NCBI RefSeq assembly: GCF_010692555.1
Contig: NZ_JAAHHG010000027.1
Span: forward strand, 1 to 44,598
DNA from: Okeania sp. SIO3B5
GTDB lineage: Bacteria; Cyanobacteriota; Cyanobacteriia; Cyanobacteriales; Microcoleaceae
DNA: 44,598 bases
Direction of reading: 5' to 3'
The notes beneath the pieces are model-generated. The model ran no database searches and was not told the DNA's origin. It was given only the letters and a program-made list of their open reading frames with translations. How positions within the stretch are numbered: position 1 is the stretch's first letter; every line of letters starts with the position of its first letter. Positions 7,807 to 17,654 of this stretch are shown here, piece after piece. Made by a program: the position numbers and the translations under genes.

Positions 7807-10800
7807 ATGCCAACAGGAATAGAAAAAGAGTTAGAAGAAGTTAAGAGTAAATGGCAACAAACTCAACAGGAGTTGGACAAAACTAAATCCGAGTTGCATG
7901 ATGTCAGGGAAGAGTTGGAGCGATCGCAATCTCAGTTAGATGAGGTATTGGGGGAATTGGAGCAAACCCATTTTGAGTTACATCAACTTAAGGAAAAGGG
8001 GGAGCAACAGCAGTCTGAGTCAAATGGGAAAGTTAAGCAGGAGTTAGAGGAAACTAAGTCCAAGTTGCAGGAAACTGAACAGTTGTTGGAGCAGTCGCAG
8101 TCACAGTTAGGTGAGACGATGGGGGTATTGGAAGAGTATCAGTCTCAGATGGAAAAGACGATGGGGACTTTGGAGGAGTCGCAAGGGAAATTGCAGCAGA
8201 AGCAGGGCGAGTTGGAGCAGATTAAGGCAGAGTTAGCACAGAAGCAGTCGGAGTCAGATTCAGAATTGCAGAAAGAGTTGGAGGAAACTAAGTCTCAGTT
8301 GCGGGAGAGTGAGGAGTTATTGGAGAAGTATCAGTCGCAGTTGGAGGAGACGATGGGAATATTGGAGGAGTCTCATTCTAAACTTGGGGAAACAATGGGA
8401 GTATTGGAACAATCTCAATCCCAATTGCAACAAAAAGATCAAGAATTAGAAGATGCAAAATCTCAGTTATTACAGACTAAAAAAGAACTAGAGCAAGTTC
8501 AAAATATTCAACCTCAACCCTATCTAGAAAATACGAAAAATCAGACAGTACCTCTTGATTCAATACCAGCAAAAGGAGCAATTACAGGTCCGGAAATTGC
8601 GATTATTAAAAAGTTTATTACTGAGGGTAATGTCATATTTGATGTTGGTGCAAATGTTGGTAAGTGGACAGAAGAAGTTTTTAATTACTGCTCAAACGTG
8701 AAGCTACATTTATTTGAACCAGCTCCCCAGACATATAAAGTTCTAGATATAAAAATAGCGGAGCAAAAATTTAGGAAACAACCCGTTACTAATTGTATAG
8801 GAATTGCAGAAGATAATGTTGTCAAGCAATTTTATTACTACGATAAACATAACGTATTAAGCACATTTAAGCGCCGTCTTAGTATTGACAAGATAGGTAA
8901 ATATGGATTTCCTAGAGAAATTAAAGCTTTAACAACTACTATTGATAGTTACTGTCAGCAGAAGGCAATTAGAAGAATTAATTTCCTGAAAATAGATACT
9001 GAAGGGAGTGAATTAGATGTTTTATTGGGGGCAAAACAAAGTTTACAGAGAGGAAAAATAGACTACATTCAATTTGAGTATGGTGGTACATATAAAGACG
9101 CTCAAATAACTCTTAAGCAAGTATTTGATTGTCTGCAAAAATATCGTTACTCAATCTTTAAAGTTTTACAAGACAGACTAGAATATAAACCAGAGTTTGT
9201 TCCAGGTGATGAAAACTATCAGTATAGTAATTACTTAGCAGTAAATGAACGTTTTCTAGATAATGTATTAGGTGAAAAGCCGAGACTATTAGATGTACCT
9301 CAACTCTGCATTGAACACTCAATTAACCCTAAAGGTGTAATTCATGTAGGAGCACACGAAGGTCAAGAATTCAATTACTACAAAAAAATGGGAGTCAAAA
9401 ATGTATTATTTATTGAAGCTAATCCTGTTGTCTGTGAACGATTACAAACTAAGGTAGCATCTTATCCAAATGTCAAAACTGTCAATTGTGCAATTAGTAA
9501 TGAAAACGCTACGGTTGAACTCCATGTAACTTCTAATGAACAAAGTAGTTCAATTCTTCCTCTGAAAAAGCATCAAGAGATTTATCCTCACATTAAAGAA
9601 ACTCATAAAGTTAAAGTAGAATCTAAAAAGTTAGACACATTATTACAAGAACTCAAGCTTAATGCTTCGGACTACAATATACTAAATATTGACATCCAAG
9701 GTGCAGAGTTATTGGCTTTGCAAGGTGCAACTAATTGGTTACGATATGTTGATGCAATTAATACGGAAGTTAATTATGAAGAACTTTATGAAGGATGTGT
9801 ATTAATTGATGAATTAGACGAGTTTCTAGACCAAAATGGTTTTCAAAGAGTAGCAACAAAAACTCCTCACCCATCTTGGGGAGATGCTTTTTATATCAAA
9901 AAGCCATTGGTTACGATGTCCCTCCTAAGTAAAGCTCGCTTTGGCAATCAGATATTTTTATATACTCTCTTAAAAATTCATCAAAAAGAACATGATGTAC
10001 GAGTAGAAACAACACCCTGGGTAGGTCAATATTTATTTGGTCATAACGATCCACCAATTTCTAAAACTTTGCCTGAGTTTACTGATTCTGGTTTGGCCAT
10101 TCTTAATGCTAAAGAACCCTACAAAAATGTAGAATTTAGTGGTCCAGTTTATCAACTTCATACTCAATATTATGCTCCTTATAAAGAGTTCTTTCAGTCC
10201 CTGTTTCAACCAGTGCCACAAGTAGAAGTCAGAATGAGGGATGCTGTAAATAAGTTACTAGAGCGTGGCAAAACTATTGTTGGCATACATTTACGACGTG
10301 GTGATTACCAAAAACTAAAGAGGAGTTACACTTTTGTTGCTCCTACTGCTTGTTACAAAAAATGGCTAGAAGGTTTGTGGGAAACTTTAGATAAACCAGT
10401 ATTGTTTATTGCAAGTGATGACTTAGCAGGAGTTGTAGATGATTTTGCTGATTATAATCCAATAACAATTAAAGATTTAGGTGTTCAACTGCCAGAGGCA
10501 GATTTTTATCCAGAGTTTTATATTTTGACCAAATGTGATGTTTTAGCTATTTCTAACAGCACTTTTTCTTTTACAGCAGCCATGCTAAATGAAAATTGTA
10601 AGTTTTTCTTCCGTCCTCACTTACAAGCTAAAAAGTTGATTCCTTTTGACCCCTGGAATAGTGAACCTTTATATAAGCATGGCTATGGAACTTGGGAAGA
10701 ACCGACTCAACAAAGCTATAGTCAATTCTCAACAGAGGTTGTAACTAAGTCTCAGAGTTCTATCCACAATTTTATCGGCCAATTTGTTAACAGAGGAGAT

Positions 10801-11418
10801 TTAGTTTTTGATGTTGGGGCAAACCAAGGTTTGAAAACAGACTTATATTTAAGTATTGGTGCCAAAGTAATATGTTTTGAACCTCAACCACATTGCGTGG
10901 AAATTCTGAATCAAAAATATCAGAATCATCAAAATGTAGCGATTGTCAACAAAGGTTTAGCAGCAAAGTCAGGACAATTAGAGTTGTCAATATGCGATCG
11001 AGCAAATGTGTTATCAACTTTTTCTGAACAATGGAAAACAGGTCGTTTTGCTAACCAAAAATGGGAGAAAAAAGTCACGGTAGAAGTGACAACTCTAGAC
11101 GAAATGATTCAAACTTGGGGTCTGCCACAGTTTTGTAAAATTGATGTAGAGGGTTTTGAGCATCAAGTATTACAAGGACTTTCACAACCTATACCTTATT
11201 TATCATTTGAATTTACTATCGAGTTTATCGATAATGCGAAAAAAAGTATTCAATACTTAGTAAGTTTAGGATACAATCTGTTCAACTTTACTCAAGAAGA
11301 CCAGTCAAAGCTAACAATGTCAGAATGGGTGTCTGAAACACAGCTTTTTGATTCTATAGAGTCTAAGTCTACTCATCAAAAATCATTATGGGGAAATATT
11401 TATGCAAAATATGAATAG
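7807..11418 (+). CDS. Coiled-coil / FkbM / FkbM / GT11 / FkbM fusion
   Basis: Protein of 1203 residues with five parts. Residues 1-240 are coiled coil. FkbM methyltransferase 1 spans about 255-480 (FDVGANVGKW near 278, KIDTEGSELDVLLGA). FkbM 2 spans about 485-695 (IHVGAHEGQE near 512, NIDIQGAELLALQGA). A GT11-type domain spans about 700-960: ARFGNQIFLY at its start, the GDP-sugar-binding motif GIHLRRGDY near 825, and the late SNSTFSFTAAML segment typical of alpha-1,2-fucosyltransferases. FkbM 3 spans about 985-1195 (VFDVGANQGLKTD near 1001, KIDVEGFEHQVLQGL). The simplest reading is a cytoplasmic enzyme that adds a fucose-like sugar and methylates several positions of the same glycan; the substrate is inferred. 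AAGGAA precedes the start at good spacing. The gene at 11455 follows after 36 bases. Confidence 0.85.
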   Translation: MPTGIEKELEEVKSKWQQTQQELDKTKSELHDVREELERSQSQLDEVLGELEQTHFELHQLKEKGEQQQSESNGKVKQELEETKSKLQETEQLLEQSQSQLGETMGVLEEYQSQMEKTMGTLEESQGKLQQKQGELEQIKAELAQKQSESDSELQKELEETKSQLRESEELLEKYQSQLEETMGILEESHSKLGETMGVLEQSQSQLQQKDQELEDAKSQLLQTKKELEQVQNIQPQPYLENTKNQTVPLDSIPAKGAITGPEIAIIKKFITEGNVIFDVGANVGKWTEEVFNYCSNVKLHLFEPAPQTYKVLDIKIAEQKFRKQPVTNCIGIAEDNVVKQFYYYDKHNVLSTFKRRLSIDKIGKYGFPREIKALTTTIDSYCQQKAIRRINFLKIDTEGSELDVLLGAKQSLQRGKIDYIQFEYGGTYKDAQITLKQVFDCLQKYRYSIFKVLQDRLEYKPEFVPGDENYQYSNYLAVNERFLDNVLGEKPRLLDVPQLCIEHSINPKGVIHVGAHEGQEFNYYKKMGVKNVLFIEANPVVCERLQTKVASYPNVKTVNCAISNENATVELHVTSNEQSSSILPLKKHQEIYPHIKETHKVKVESKKLDTLLQELKLNASDYNILNIDIQGAELLALQGATNWLRYVDAINTEVNYEELYEGCVLIDELDEFLDQNGFQRVATKTPHPSWGDAFYIKKPLVTMSLLSKARFGNQIFLYTLLKIHQKEHDVRVETTPWVGQYLFGHNDPPISKTLPEFTDSGLAILNAKEPYKNVEFSGPVYQLHTQYYAPYKEFFQSLFQPVPQVEVRMRDAVNKLLERGKTIVGIHLRRGDYQKLKRSYTFVAPTACYKKWLEGLWETLDKPVLFIASDDLAGVVDDFADYNPITIKDLGVQLPEADFYPEFYILTKCDVLAISNSTFSFTAAMLNENCKFFFRPHLQAKKLIPFDPWNSEPLYKHGYGTWEEPTQQSYSQFSTEVVTKSQSSIHNFIGQFVNRGDLVFDVGANQGLKTDLYLSIGAKVICFEPQPHCVEILNQKYQNHQNVAIVNKGLAAKSGQLELSICDRANVLSTFSEQWKTGRFANQKWEKKVTVEVTTLDEMIQTWGLPQFCKIDVEGFEHQVLQGLSQPIPYLSFEFTIEFIDNAKKSIQYLVSLGYNLFNFTQEDQSKLTMSEWVSETQLFDSIESKSTHQKSLWGNIYAKYE

Positions 11419-11454
11419 TCAATACAGATATTTTTTTACTAACTAGGGAGAATA

Positions 11455-12384
11455 ATGATGAAATGGTTTTTTGGAATTAATGATTTTTCTAATTACTTTG
11501 AAAATTACTCACAACTAATTAAAGTTGCTGTATATACAGCAAATCAAAATACTACCTTGGAGCCATTTTGTATTTATGATGGTGAAGAAAATGAGTTGAC
11601 TAAATGGCTAAGAGAAAATAATGTCAATATTATTTTTCACCGTACTCCTCACTATCAACAATTAAAACAATCTTTTTCCCATGCTTTACCTACTGCGGCA
11701 GGAGCATTTTTGAGAGTAGAAATCCCTAAAATAGTTGAAATTCACGGTATCAAAGATGAATATGTTTTGTACACAGATTGTGATGTAATGTTTTTTAATG
11801 ACGTAGTTGATTATCTAAAGAATTTAACGTGCAAATATTTTGCAATAGCACCACAAGAAAACCCTGATGATTGGGTTAATCAAGTTAATACCGGTGTGAT
11901 GTATATGAACACTAGAAATCTTTTAGATGTTCATGAAGATTTCAACAAATTTATAGATCAAAATTTAGGTGAATTGTTGAACCAATCTTACGATCAAGGA
12001 GCTTATAAAAGATATTTTCGGGGAAAGTGGGATAGGTTAGACTTAACAATGAATTGGAAACCTTATTGGGAAATTAATCAAGATATTAAGATACTTCATT
12101 TTCACGGACCTAAACCTATTTCTAGTCAATTAGAAGCAATAAAAAATAATCAGTTGCCTTCCAATCATCCCTACATTACTATGGGATTGATTAACAATAA
12201 TTTCTGGTATTATACAAGAGTTTGGCAAGAAGCTTATCAATCAATGACTGCTCAGACAAAAACAGAATCAAACTATATAGATAGAGGGATAGATCTGCTA
12301 TCATCCCGATTACAAAAAATTAAAATTGAAATGAATGCTTATAACTCTAAATTAACACAATTTAAAACACAGCTATTAAAGTAG
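11455..12384 (+). CDS. GT8-like glycosyltransferase
   Basis: Protein of 309 residues with a GT-A fold pattern: a DxD-type motif in LYTDCDVMF near residue 109, then VNTGVMYMNTRNL near 145 and LHFHGPKPI near 215, the order seen in GT8/lipopolysaccharide-glycosyltransferase-like enzymes. A short coil closes the C-terminus. Two ATGs stand side by side (11455 and 11458); a GGGAG ribosome site serves either. It is the last gene of the plus-strand run and converges on the minus-strand gene ending at 12433. Donor and acceptor sugars cannot be read from sequence. Confidence 0.78.
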   Translation: MMKWFFGINDFSNYFENYSQLIKVAVYTANQNTTLEPFCIYDGEENELTKWLRENNVNIIFHRTPHYQQLKQSFSHALPTAAGAFLRVEIPKIVEIHGIKDEYVLYTDCDVMFFNDVVDYLKNLTCKYFAIAPQENPDDWVNQVNTGVMYMNTRNLLDVHEDFNKFIDQNLGELLNQSYDQGAYKRYFRGKWDRLDLTMNWKPYWEINQDIKILHFHGPKPISSQLEAIKNNQLPSNHPYITMGLINNNFWYYTRVWQEAYQSMTAQTKTESNYIDRGIDLLSSRLQKIKIEMNAYNSKLTQFKTQLLK

Positions 12385-12390
12385 CCAAGA

Positions 12391-12413
12391 TTCGTTCTTT
12401 CTAGAAAAGAATT
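12391..12413. terminator. Possible bidirectional stem between convergent genes
   Basis: TTCTTTCTAGAAAAGAA centres on the palindrome TCTAGA and can fold with one bulge. It lies in the 48-base gap between two convergent genes, where a shared terminator would be expected. The stem is weak and AT-rich. Confidence 0.3.
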
Positions 12414-12432
12414 AACCATAGCTGTAAATTAA

Positions 12433-13416
12433 CTACTTTATTGAATCAGCGTATTGGTGAGGTACTTCTGGTGGCTGAGGAAATAATAACTCTTGTTTGC
12501 AATCGTTAATGAATCTAAAAGCAGAGTATCTATTGTGATACCATGGGTTATTAGTTTCTGCCATTAAGCTTTTTTTCAACTCATCATATTTATTGTCAAC
12601 GTAATCCCAAGTTAGATGATAACATTTAGACTTTAGAGTAGTAGCAGAGCGCATATTTCTGTTGATATTGGCATAGTAGTGAACTGAGCAATCATGGAAG
12701 TAAACGTTATTTTTTTTCCGAAAATTTAAAAAGTCTTTCCAGTCTGAAGCTCTAAATGTTTTGACTACCCATCCAGCATTACGCTCCTTGTATAAATCGT
12801 TTTTGAATTTAACATTATTTTGTATTTGTAGAATTTTATGTCTGAGAGGAACACTGGCATTACCTAAATGTAACTCACCACTAACAGAAAATACTTCTGG
12901 ACACTTTTCTAAAATCACAATCTGTTCATCTAGCCATCCTTTATCTGGAACTAAATCCCCATCTGTAACTATTATATACTCATAATCTAAATCTAATAAA
13001 TTACTATCAAAGGCAATTTCAAAAGCATTAGTACCTATATTTTTATCAAAAATAAAATGATTTTTAACTAAACCTTTTTCTCTATATAAATCTACAACTT
13101 TTTGAATAGTATTAGAATAGACACTACTATTTTCTATCACACTTACATCTATTCTGTCCTTTTCCGGTAATAATCCCTCTAAACAACGTTCTAATACTTC
13201 ATTAAAATAAAAAGTTAAAAGTATACAATGCACTAATTTCTTCTGTATTGATATTTCTACTTCTTGACTTTCTTTAATTGAAGAACATGATAAATTTTTT
13301 AATTTAGTCTCTACTTGTTGTAAAAACTTCCTATGATAATCCAGAGACTGAGCAGAGCTGTTCAACTCTAATCTAGTTTTTTGAATATTAGCTGATGATT
13401 GTGGTGTTTTTGACAT
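12433..13416 (-). CDS. GT2-like glycosyltransferase
   Basis: Protein of 327 residues. A short coiled N-terminus (about 1-65) precedes a GT-A domain: HCILLTFYFNEVLERCLEGL at the first strand, SVIENSS near 107, FDKNIGTNAFEIAF near 130, and the acidic metal-binding motif VTDGDLVP near 150. This order matches family 2 glycosyltransferases. The C-terminal 120 residues are less typical. It is the last gene of the minus-strand cluster, 45 bases after the 13462-16116 gene, and probably acts on the same glycan. Confidence 0.7.
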   Translation of the reverse strand: MSKTPQSSANIQKTRLELNSSAQSLDYHRKFLQQVETKLKNLSCSSIKESQEVEISIQKKLVHCILLTFYFNEVLERCLEGLLPEKDRIDVSVIENSSVYSNTIQKVVDLYREKGLVKNHFIFDKNIGTNAFEIAFDSNLLDLDYEYIIVTDGDLVPDKGWLDEQIVILEKCPEVFSVSGELHLGNASVPLRHKILQIQNNVKFKNDLYKERNAGWVVKTFRASDWKDFLNFRKKNNVYFHDCSVHYYANINRNMRSATTLKSKCYHLTWDYVDNKYDELKKSLMAETNNPWYHNRYSAFRFINDCKQELLFPQPPEVPHQYADSIK

Positions 13417-13461
13417 ATCTAATTTTGTTAAGAATCAATAAAAAATAATATGAGTAAAACA

Positions 13462-16116
13462 TTAATGAATTACCCCTGCTAGCTGAAGTAATTTTGATAG
13501 TAAGTCTACATTAATTATTATGTCTAAATCCCTATTTGGTGGTAAATCGTGTCTGCTGCTAGAAGACTCACCTATCATATAATAGTGTTCTAAATTACAG
13601 TGATTAGCAATTGTATAGTAAGAGTTTCTCACAGCATCAGGTCCAAATAACTCAATTACTTTAGTTCCAGACTTACAGAATACTATATTAGTAAGTGCTG
13701 CACCATGAACTGCAACTAGAACTTTTACGTTAGCCAATAAAGAAACTTGCTCTGTCACAGAAATGGAAGAGAAATTTACAGTTTTAAAACCAAGAGTTCC
13801 TAAAAATTCAATTACCTCAGTTTCATTAATAACACAGCGTACATTACTATCTTGTCTACTAATATAAATACGTTCTGGATATTCTGCTAACTCTACCTCT
13901 TCTTTCAGTGGCATTAACTCTCTCCTAAGAAATTCACAATTCCATTTTGAAGGAACTGCTAAAGGTAAAGATGGCACAACTAGCCGATCGGCTCTAATTT
14001 GATGATGTTGATAACTTTCTACTATTTTTGTTTGAGGAATACCTAAAAATTCTAATACTTCTCTTTGAAATTTTTTTTGATAAGAATTAACTATAAATTT
14101 ATCTACAAAGCTTAGATTTATGCCACTCTTAAGGATTAATTCTAAGCGGGAAATTACATCAAACATCCAATGATAATAATTATCTCCCCACCGAGATGAT
14201 AAAAATACTGCCATTCCTTCTAAATTTAAAATTGGTGGTAAATTTTTTATTGGCCTCAAGTCAGTAATATCAGGTTCTCTAAACATCCTTTTAGTTAAAA
14301 TTTCATCTTCAGAGTTAGTGACAACTACACCCCAAGAATCATTAGTCCAAACTCTTCCTTTGGAGATTAAAACAACAAAATTTTTAGCACTAGGTTGAGG
14401 AGCAGTAAAGTTAGGATGAATAGTTGGATGTATTGTAATTGTTGGCTTAATTTGAGTTTGATTTTGGAGCGGTATATCTATGTAACTAATTTTATGATTT
14501 GTGGATTCTGAATAACTTATATTATTGGCTAACTCACCTAGATTATTAGGAAAAATAATTGGTAGTTCCATTGCACGCTCAGGATTAATCTCTATAAGTT
14601 GGCGATATAAAGCTATAAGTTGAGAGAATAAACCTTTTTTTTGCAAAGCTAGTGCAAAACTTCCTAAATTTTTATCTAACAATTGTGGTTTCAAATCAAA
14701 AGCTTTTTGATAAAAGATTATGGCTTCATCCCATTTTTCAATCTTTGACAAAACATTAGCTATACTTTGATATGAATAAGCAAATTTAGGATTGAGTTCT
14801 ACTGCTTTTTTCAAGGAAATAATAGCTTCATTGAAAGTCTCTTTTTTTATTAACGCTAACCCCAAATTGTAGTGAAACTCATAATAATCTGGATTAATAC
14901 TAATTGCTTTTCTATGATTTTCTATACCTTCATCTAAGACTCCCAATCTGACAAGAACTTTTCCTAAATTATGACAAAACCAAGCTGAGTCAGGATTCAA
15001 ACTTGAAGCAAAACGATAGCAACTAGCAGCTTCTTGAATTTGATTTGTTTCTATTAATGCTCCTCCTAATTTATAGTAAGACAAAGCTGAATTAGGATTG
15101 AGTTTTAAAGCAAAATTATAGGCTGCAATCGCTTCTTTTAATTTACCTTGATGCTTCAATTTATTAGCGTTTTTCAGTTCCTCTACAGATGTTAAAGATA
15201 GGATATCTTTCCGTTGCTGAATCAGAGATTTTTCGTATTTATTCCTAGTCTCTTGTGTTTGTGCTTCAATGCTGCTTAAATCTGCTAAAGTCACTAAATT
15301 TCTAATTTCTTTTTTTGTTTCTTCCAAATATTTTAGGATGCTCAAATCTTCTGTTTCATTTCTATCATGCATATCAAAACTACATTCTGGTCTAACTTTT
15401 TCAGGTGCTTGATCTGCCATTCCTCTTAATCTTTTTAAAGTCCATTCTTCTAGTGACTTAGTAAAATAGTGATTAATTTGTATGATGCTATGATTAATAT
15501 GATGATTTACTTTTCCTTTGAGTTGAACGGGTGTTCTGTCTGGATATACATATTTACAATCATCTCTTACATAGCTACAATTATGCACGCTTACACCTTT
15601 AATTAGGTTAATTCTGGCAATTGTTTTATATAGAAGATGGGTATGAAAATTTGGCTCGGCACATTTAGAGAATCTTTCTAAGAGCAAACCATTGAGTTTA
15701 TATCTATTTCCTGACGAACCAAATAGCTTCCAGTTTATAGCTATTCCACCTACGTCATTATAATTTGATAAAAAACTATGAATATCTGGATGTTGATGAG
15801 GTAGAATAAATTCGTCAGCATCTATGAAAGCAATCCAATCAGTTTGTTCTTTAGCTCGATGTACGGCATTCCAATAAGCAAAAACTTGACTATTTTGATT
15901 TCCCTGTCTAGGCCAATATATATAATCAATTACATCTAGTTTATCCAACCTTTTCAACAATTCTGTAGAGCCATCCGTACTGCCATTATCGTATATATAA
16001 AAATTATCTACACCAATAACTCTGTGGTAAGCAATCCATTCTAATAAGTAAGGTAATTCATCTTTAATAATTGCACATATCGAAACTTTATACTTTTTTT
16101 TTTGGTATTTTTCCAT
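13462..16116 (-). CDS. GT2-type / TPR / GT61 fusion glycosyltransferase
   Basis: Protein of 884 residues with two different catalytic modules joined by TPRs. Residues 1-240 match the Glyco_tranf_2_4/GT92-like type: SICAIIKDELPYLLEWIAYH, IYDNGSTDGS and AFIDADEFILP near 96. Residues about 315-510 hold about five TPRs. Residues about 575-880 match GT61 (DUF563): GRVWTNDSWGVV, YYHWMFDVISRLE, RIYISRQDS and VAVHGAALTNIVF near 801 appear in the family order. GT61 includes xylosyl- and capsule glycosyltransferases. Lies 18 bases downstream of the methyltransferase gene, so it is probably co-transcribed. No signal peptide. Confidence 0.83.
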   Translation of the reverse strand: MEKYQKKKYKVSICAIIKDELPYLLEWIAYHRVIGVDNFYIYDNGSTDGSTELLKRLDKLDVIDYIYWPRQGNQNSQVFAYWNAVHRAKEQTDWIAFIDADEFILPHQHPDIHSFLSNYNDVGGIAINWKLFGSSGNRYKLNGLLLERFSKCAEPNFHTHLLYKTIARINLIKGVSVHNCSYVRDDCKYVYPDRTPVQLKGKVNHHINHSIIQINHYFTKSLEEWTLKRLRGMADQAPEKVRPECSFDMHDRNETEDLSILKYLEETKKEIRNLVTLADLSSIEAQTQETRNKYEKSLIQQRKDILSLTSVEELKNANKLKHQGKLKEAIAAYNFALKLNPNSALSYYKLGGALIETNQIQEAASCYRFASSLNPDSAWFCHNLGKVLVRLGVLDEGIENHRKAISINPDYYEFHYNLGLALIKKETFNEAIISLKKAVELNPKFAYSYQSIANVLSKIEKWDEAIIFYQKAFDLKPQLLDKNLGSFALALQKKGLFSQLIALYRQLIEINPERAMELPIIFPNNLGELANNISYSESTNHKISYIDIPLQNQTQIKPTITIHPTIHPNFTAPQPSAKNFVVLISKGRVWTNDSWGVVVTNSEDEILTKRMFREPDITDLRPIKNLPPILNLEGMAVFLSSRWGDNYYHWMFDVISRLELILKSGINLSFVDKFIVNSYQKKFQREVLEFLGIPQTKIVESYQHHQIRADRLVVPSLPLAVPSKWNCEFLRRELMPLKEEVELAEYPERIYISRQDSNVRCVINETEVIEFLGTLGFKTVNFSSISVTEQVSLLANVKVLVAVHGAALTNIVFCKSGTKVIELFGPDAVRNSYYTIANHCNLEHYYMIGESSSSRHDLPPNRDLDIIINVDLLSKLLQLAGVIH

Positions 16117-16134
16117 ATCTTTTATTCAAATTAA

Positions 16135-16809
16135 TTAATGACCAGACCTAACATAACTCACATAAGACTTATCCAGTAATTTCTGATAAGACAAAACACT
16201 AGACTCTGAACGACCATCCCCTCGCGTACCTTCTACAATCCAAACATTAGGATATCCATTATCAACTTTATATCCACCATGACGTTCAATACCTTTTAAA
16301 CTTGAATGTTCACTTTTTCCATATTCAGAAAATATTACTTTTTGCCATCCTAAATTATCAAGTAAAGATTGCAAAAAATCTTTTGAATAAATGAACTGAT
16401 GACCCCATCCATGAAAGGCACGATTCATAGAAAATGTAGAATCAATCCGTCTTTGGGGATTAGTTTCTGACAAATTAAAATGAGTAGAAAGTACCCACTC
16501 TAGGGATGGAGTAGAAAGTCGAATTATTCCACCGGGTTTGAGACTTTTCCAAGCATTATTCAAGAAAGCGATCGCTCCTTCGAGACTTAGATGTTCGAGA
16601 AAGTGTTCCCCATACACATATTCCAAACCATTAAAAGGCCAAGGTTTCGTAACATCCATCACTTGGTCTATACCAGGAAAAGAGCGAATGTCCACATTCC
16701 ACCAGTCGGCCATGATATTATGGGGACCACAACCCACTTGGACTTTTTTGATGCCATTTGGATGATTTGGGCTATTACGAGAGGTATGATTTTTAATTGA
16801 TAGATTCAT
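16135..16809 (-). CDS. SAM-dependent methyltransferase (Methyltransf_11 type)
   Basis: Protein of 224 residues. VQVGCGPHNI near residue 24 is the SAM-binding loop, NVDIRSFPG follows at the second strand, and AWKSLKPGGIIRLSTPS near 85 is the usual post-motif of class I methyltransferases. GEHFLEHL supplies the H-x-x-E-H pattern seen in predicted SAM-dependent methyltransferases of glycan clusters. It overlaps nothing and sits between a Uma2 gene and the GT fusion, all on the minus strand. The substrate is unknown. Confidence 0.78.
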   Translation of the reverse strand: MNLSIKNHTSRNSPNHPNGIKKVQVGCGPHNIMADWWNVDIRSFPGIDQVMDVTKPWPFNGLEYVYGEHFLEHLSLEGAIAFLNNAWKSLKPGGIIRLSTPSLEWVLSTHFNLSETNPQRRIDSTFSMNRAFHGWGHQFIYSKDFLQSLLDNLGWQKVIFSEYGKSEHSSLKGIERHGGYKVDNGYPNVWIVEGTRGDGRSESSVLSYQKLLDKSYVSYVRSGH

Positions 16810-16845
16810 ATATTTTTTCTTGATATATATTGGGAAATTATATAA

Positions 16846-17415
16846 TTATAACTCCATATCTAAAACAAAACCAGGCAATATATTTTCCCCTGATAAGTTT
16901 GTGGGATAGTCTAATATTTCTACTTCTTTTCCTTGGCGATAAATTTCCACGCGACGATTTTTTCTATCAATTAGCCAACCTAATTTTACTCCTCCATCTA
17001 TATATTCTTGCATCTTTTTTTGCACATCCTTTAAAATGTCAGATGGTGACATTAATTCTAATACAAAATCTGGTGCTATAGGAGGAAATTTTTCTCTTTG
17101 TTGGGGAGTTAGTTGATTCCATCTTTCTAATTTAATCCATGATACATCGGGAGAACGATTAGAATTATTGGGAAGTTTGAAACAGGTGGAGGAGTCGAAT
17201 ACTTTTCCTGATTTTGTTTGACGATTCCATATTACAAAATCAGCAATAAGAGAGGCATTATATTCTCCTGTTTCTCCTCCTGTGGGTGGCATTATTGTTA
17301 TTTCTCCTCTGATGTTACGTTCAAATTTGATTTCGGGATTATCTCGACATAATTGATAGAATTGGTCGTCGTTAAGTTTCAGTATATTGTTAAAGTTGAT
17401 GGTTATAGCTGTCAT
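16846..17415 (-). CDS. Uma2 family (DUF820) restriction-endonuclease-fold protein
   Basis: Protein of 189 residues, the usual family size. PPTGGETGEYNASLIADFVIWN, RSPDVSWI, PDFVLELMSPSD and KLGWLIDRKNRRVEIYR are the conserved blocks of Uma2/DUF820, with D of SPDV, E of VLE and the following lysine-containing helix forming a PD-(D/E)XK-like site. These proteins are very abundant in cyanobacteria and their roles are mostly undefined. It may be unrelated to glycan synthesis. The ATG lies directly beside the CAGTTAT repeat block at 17413. Confidence 0.85.
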   Translation of the reverse strand: MTAITINFNNILKLNDDQFYQLCRDNPEIKFERNIRGEITIMPPTGGETGEYNASLIADFVIWNRQTKSGKVFDSSTCFKLPNNSNRSPDVSWIKLERWNQLTPQQREKFPPIAPDFVLELMSPSDILKDVQKKMQEYIDGGVKLGWLIDRKNRRVEIYRQGKEVEILDYPTNLSGENILPGFVLDMEL

Positions 17416-17470
17416 TTCAGTTATCAGTTATCAGTTACCAGTACCTCTGCCTGTTTGCGTAGCATGACCT
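17413..17470. repeat. Dispersed CAGTTAT repeat block, second copy
   Basis: TGTCATTTCAGTTATCAGTT followed by a CAGTACCTCTGCCTG tail, shared with the insert inside tnpB at 4200-4290. Here it sits at the 5' boundary of the Uma2 gene. The following gap to 17654 is AT-rich and holds no gene that I recognise. Confidence 0.7.
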
Positions 17471-17654
17471 AGAAAAGTAAAATGAATTGAAATATTGAAC
17501 TTGATTTTCTCATAGTATAATTTTTTTCAACAATAATAGTAATAGGTATTGTGCTTATTTATTTGTATAATAGTCAAGGTATTAGATATTCAAAATTTCC
17601 TTGATTTAGAGGTTATAAGTATGATTAGTCTGTAGATTATTGGGAATTTCATTA

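Noticed and set aside
16538-17081. Plus-strand small frames opposite the methyltransferase and Uma2 genes
   Set aside because: They are antisense to well-supported genes and have no recognisable features of their own.
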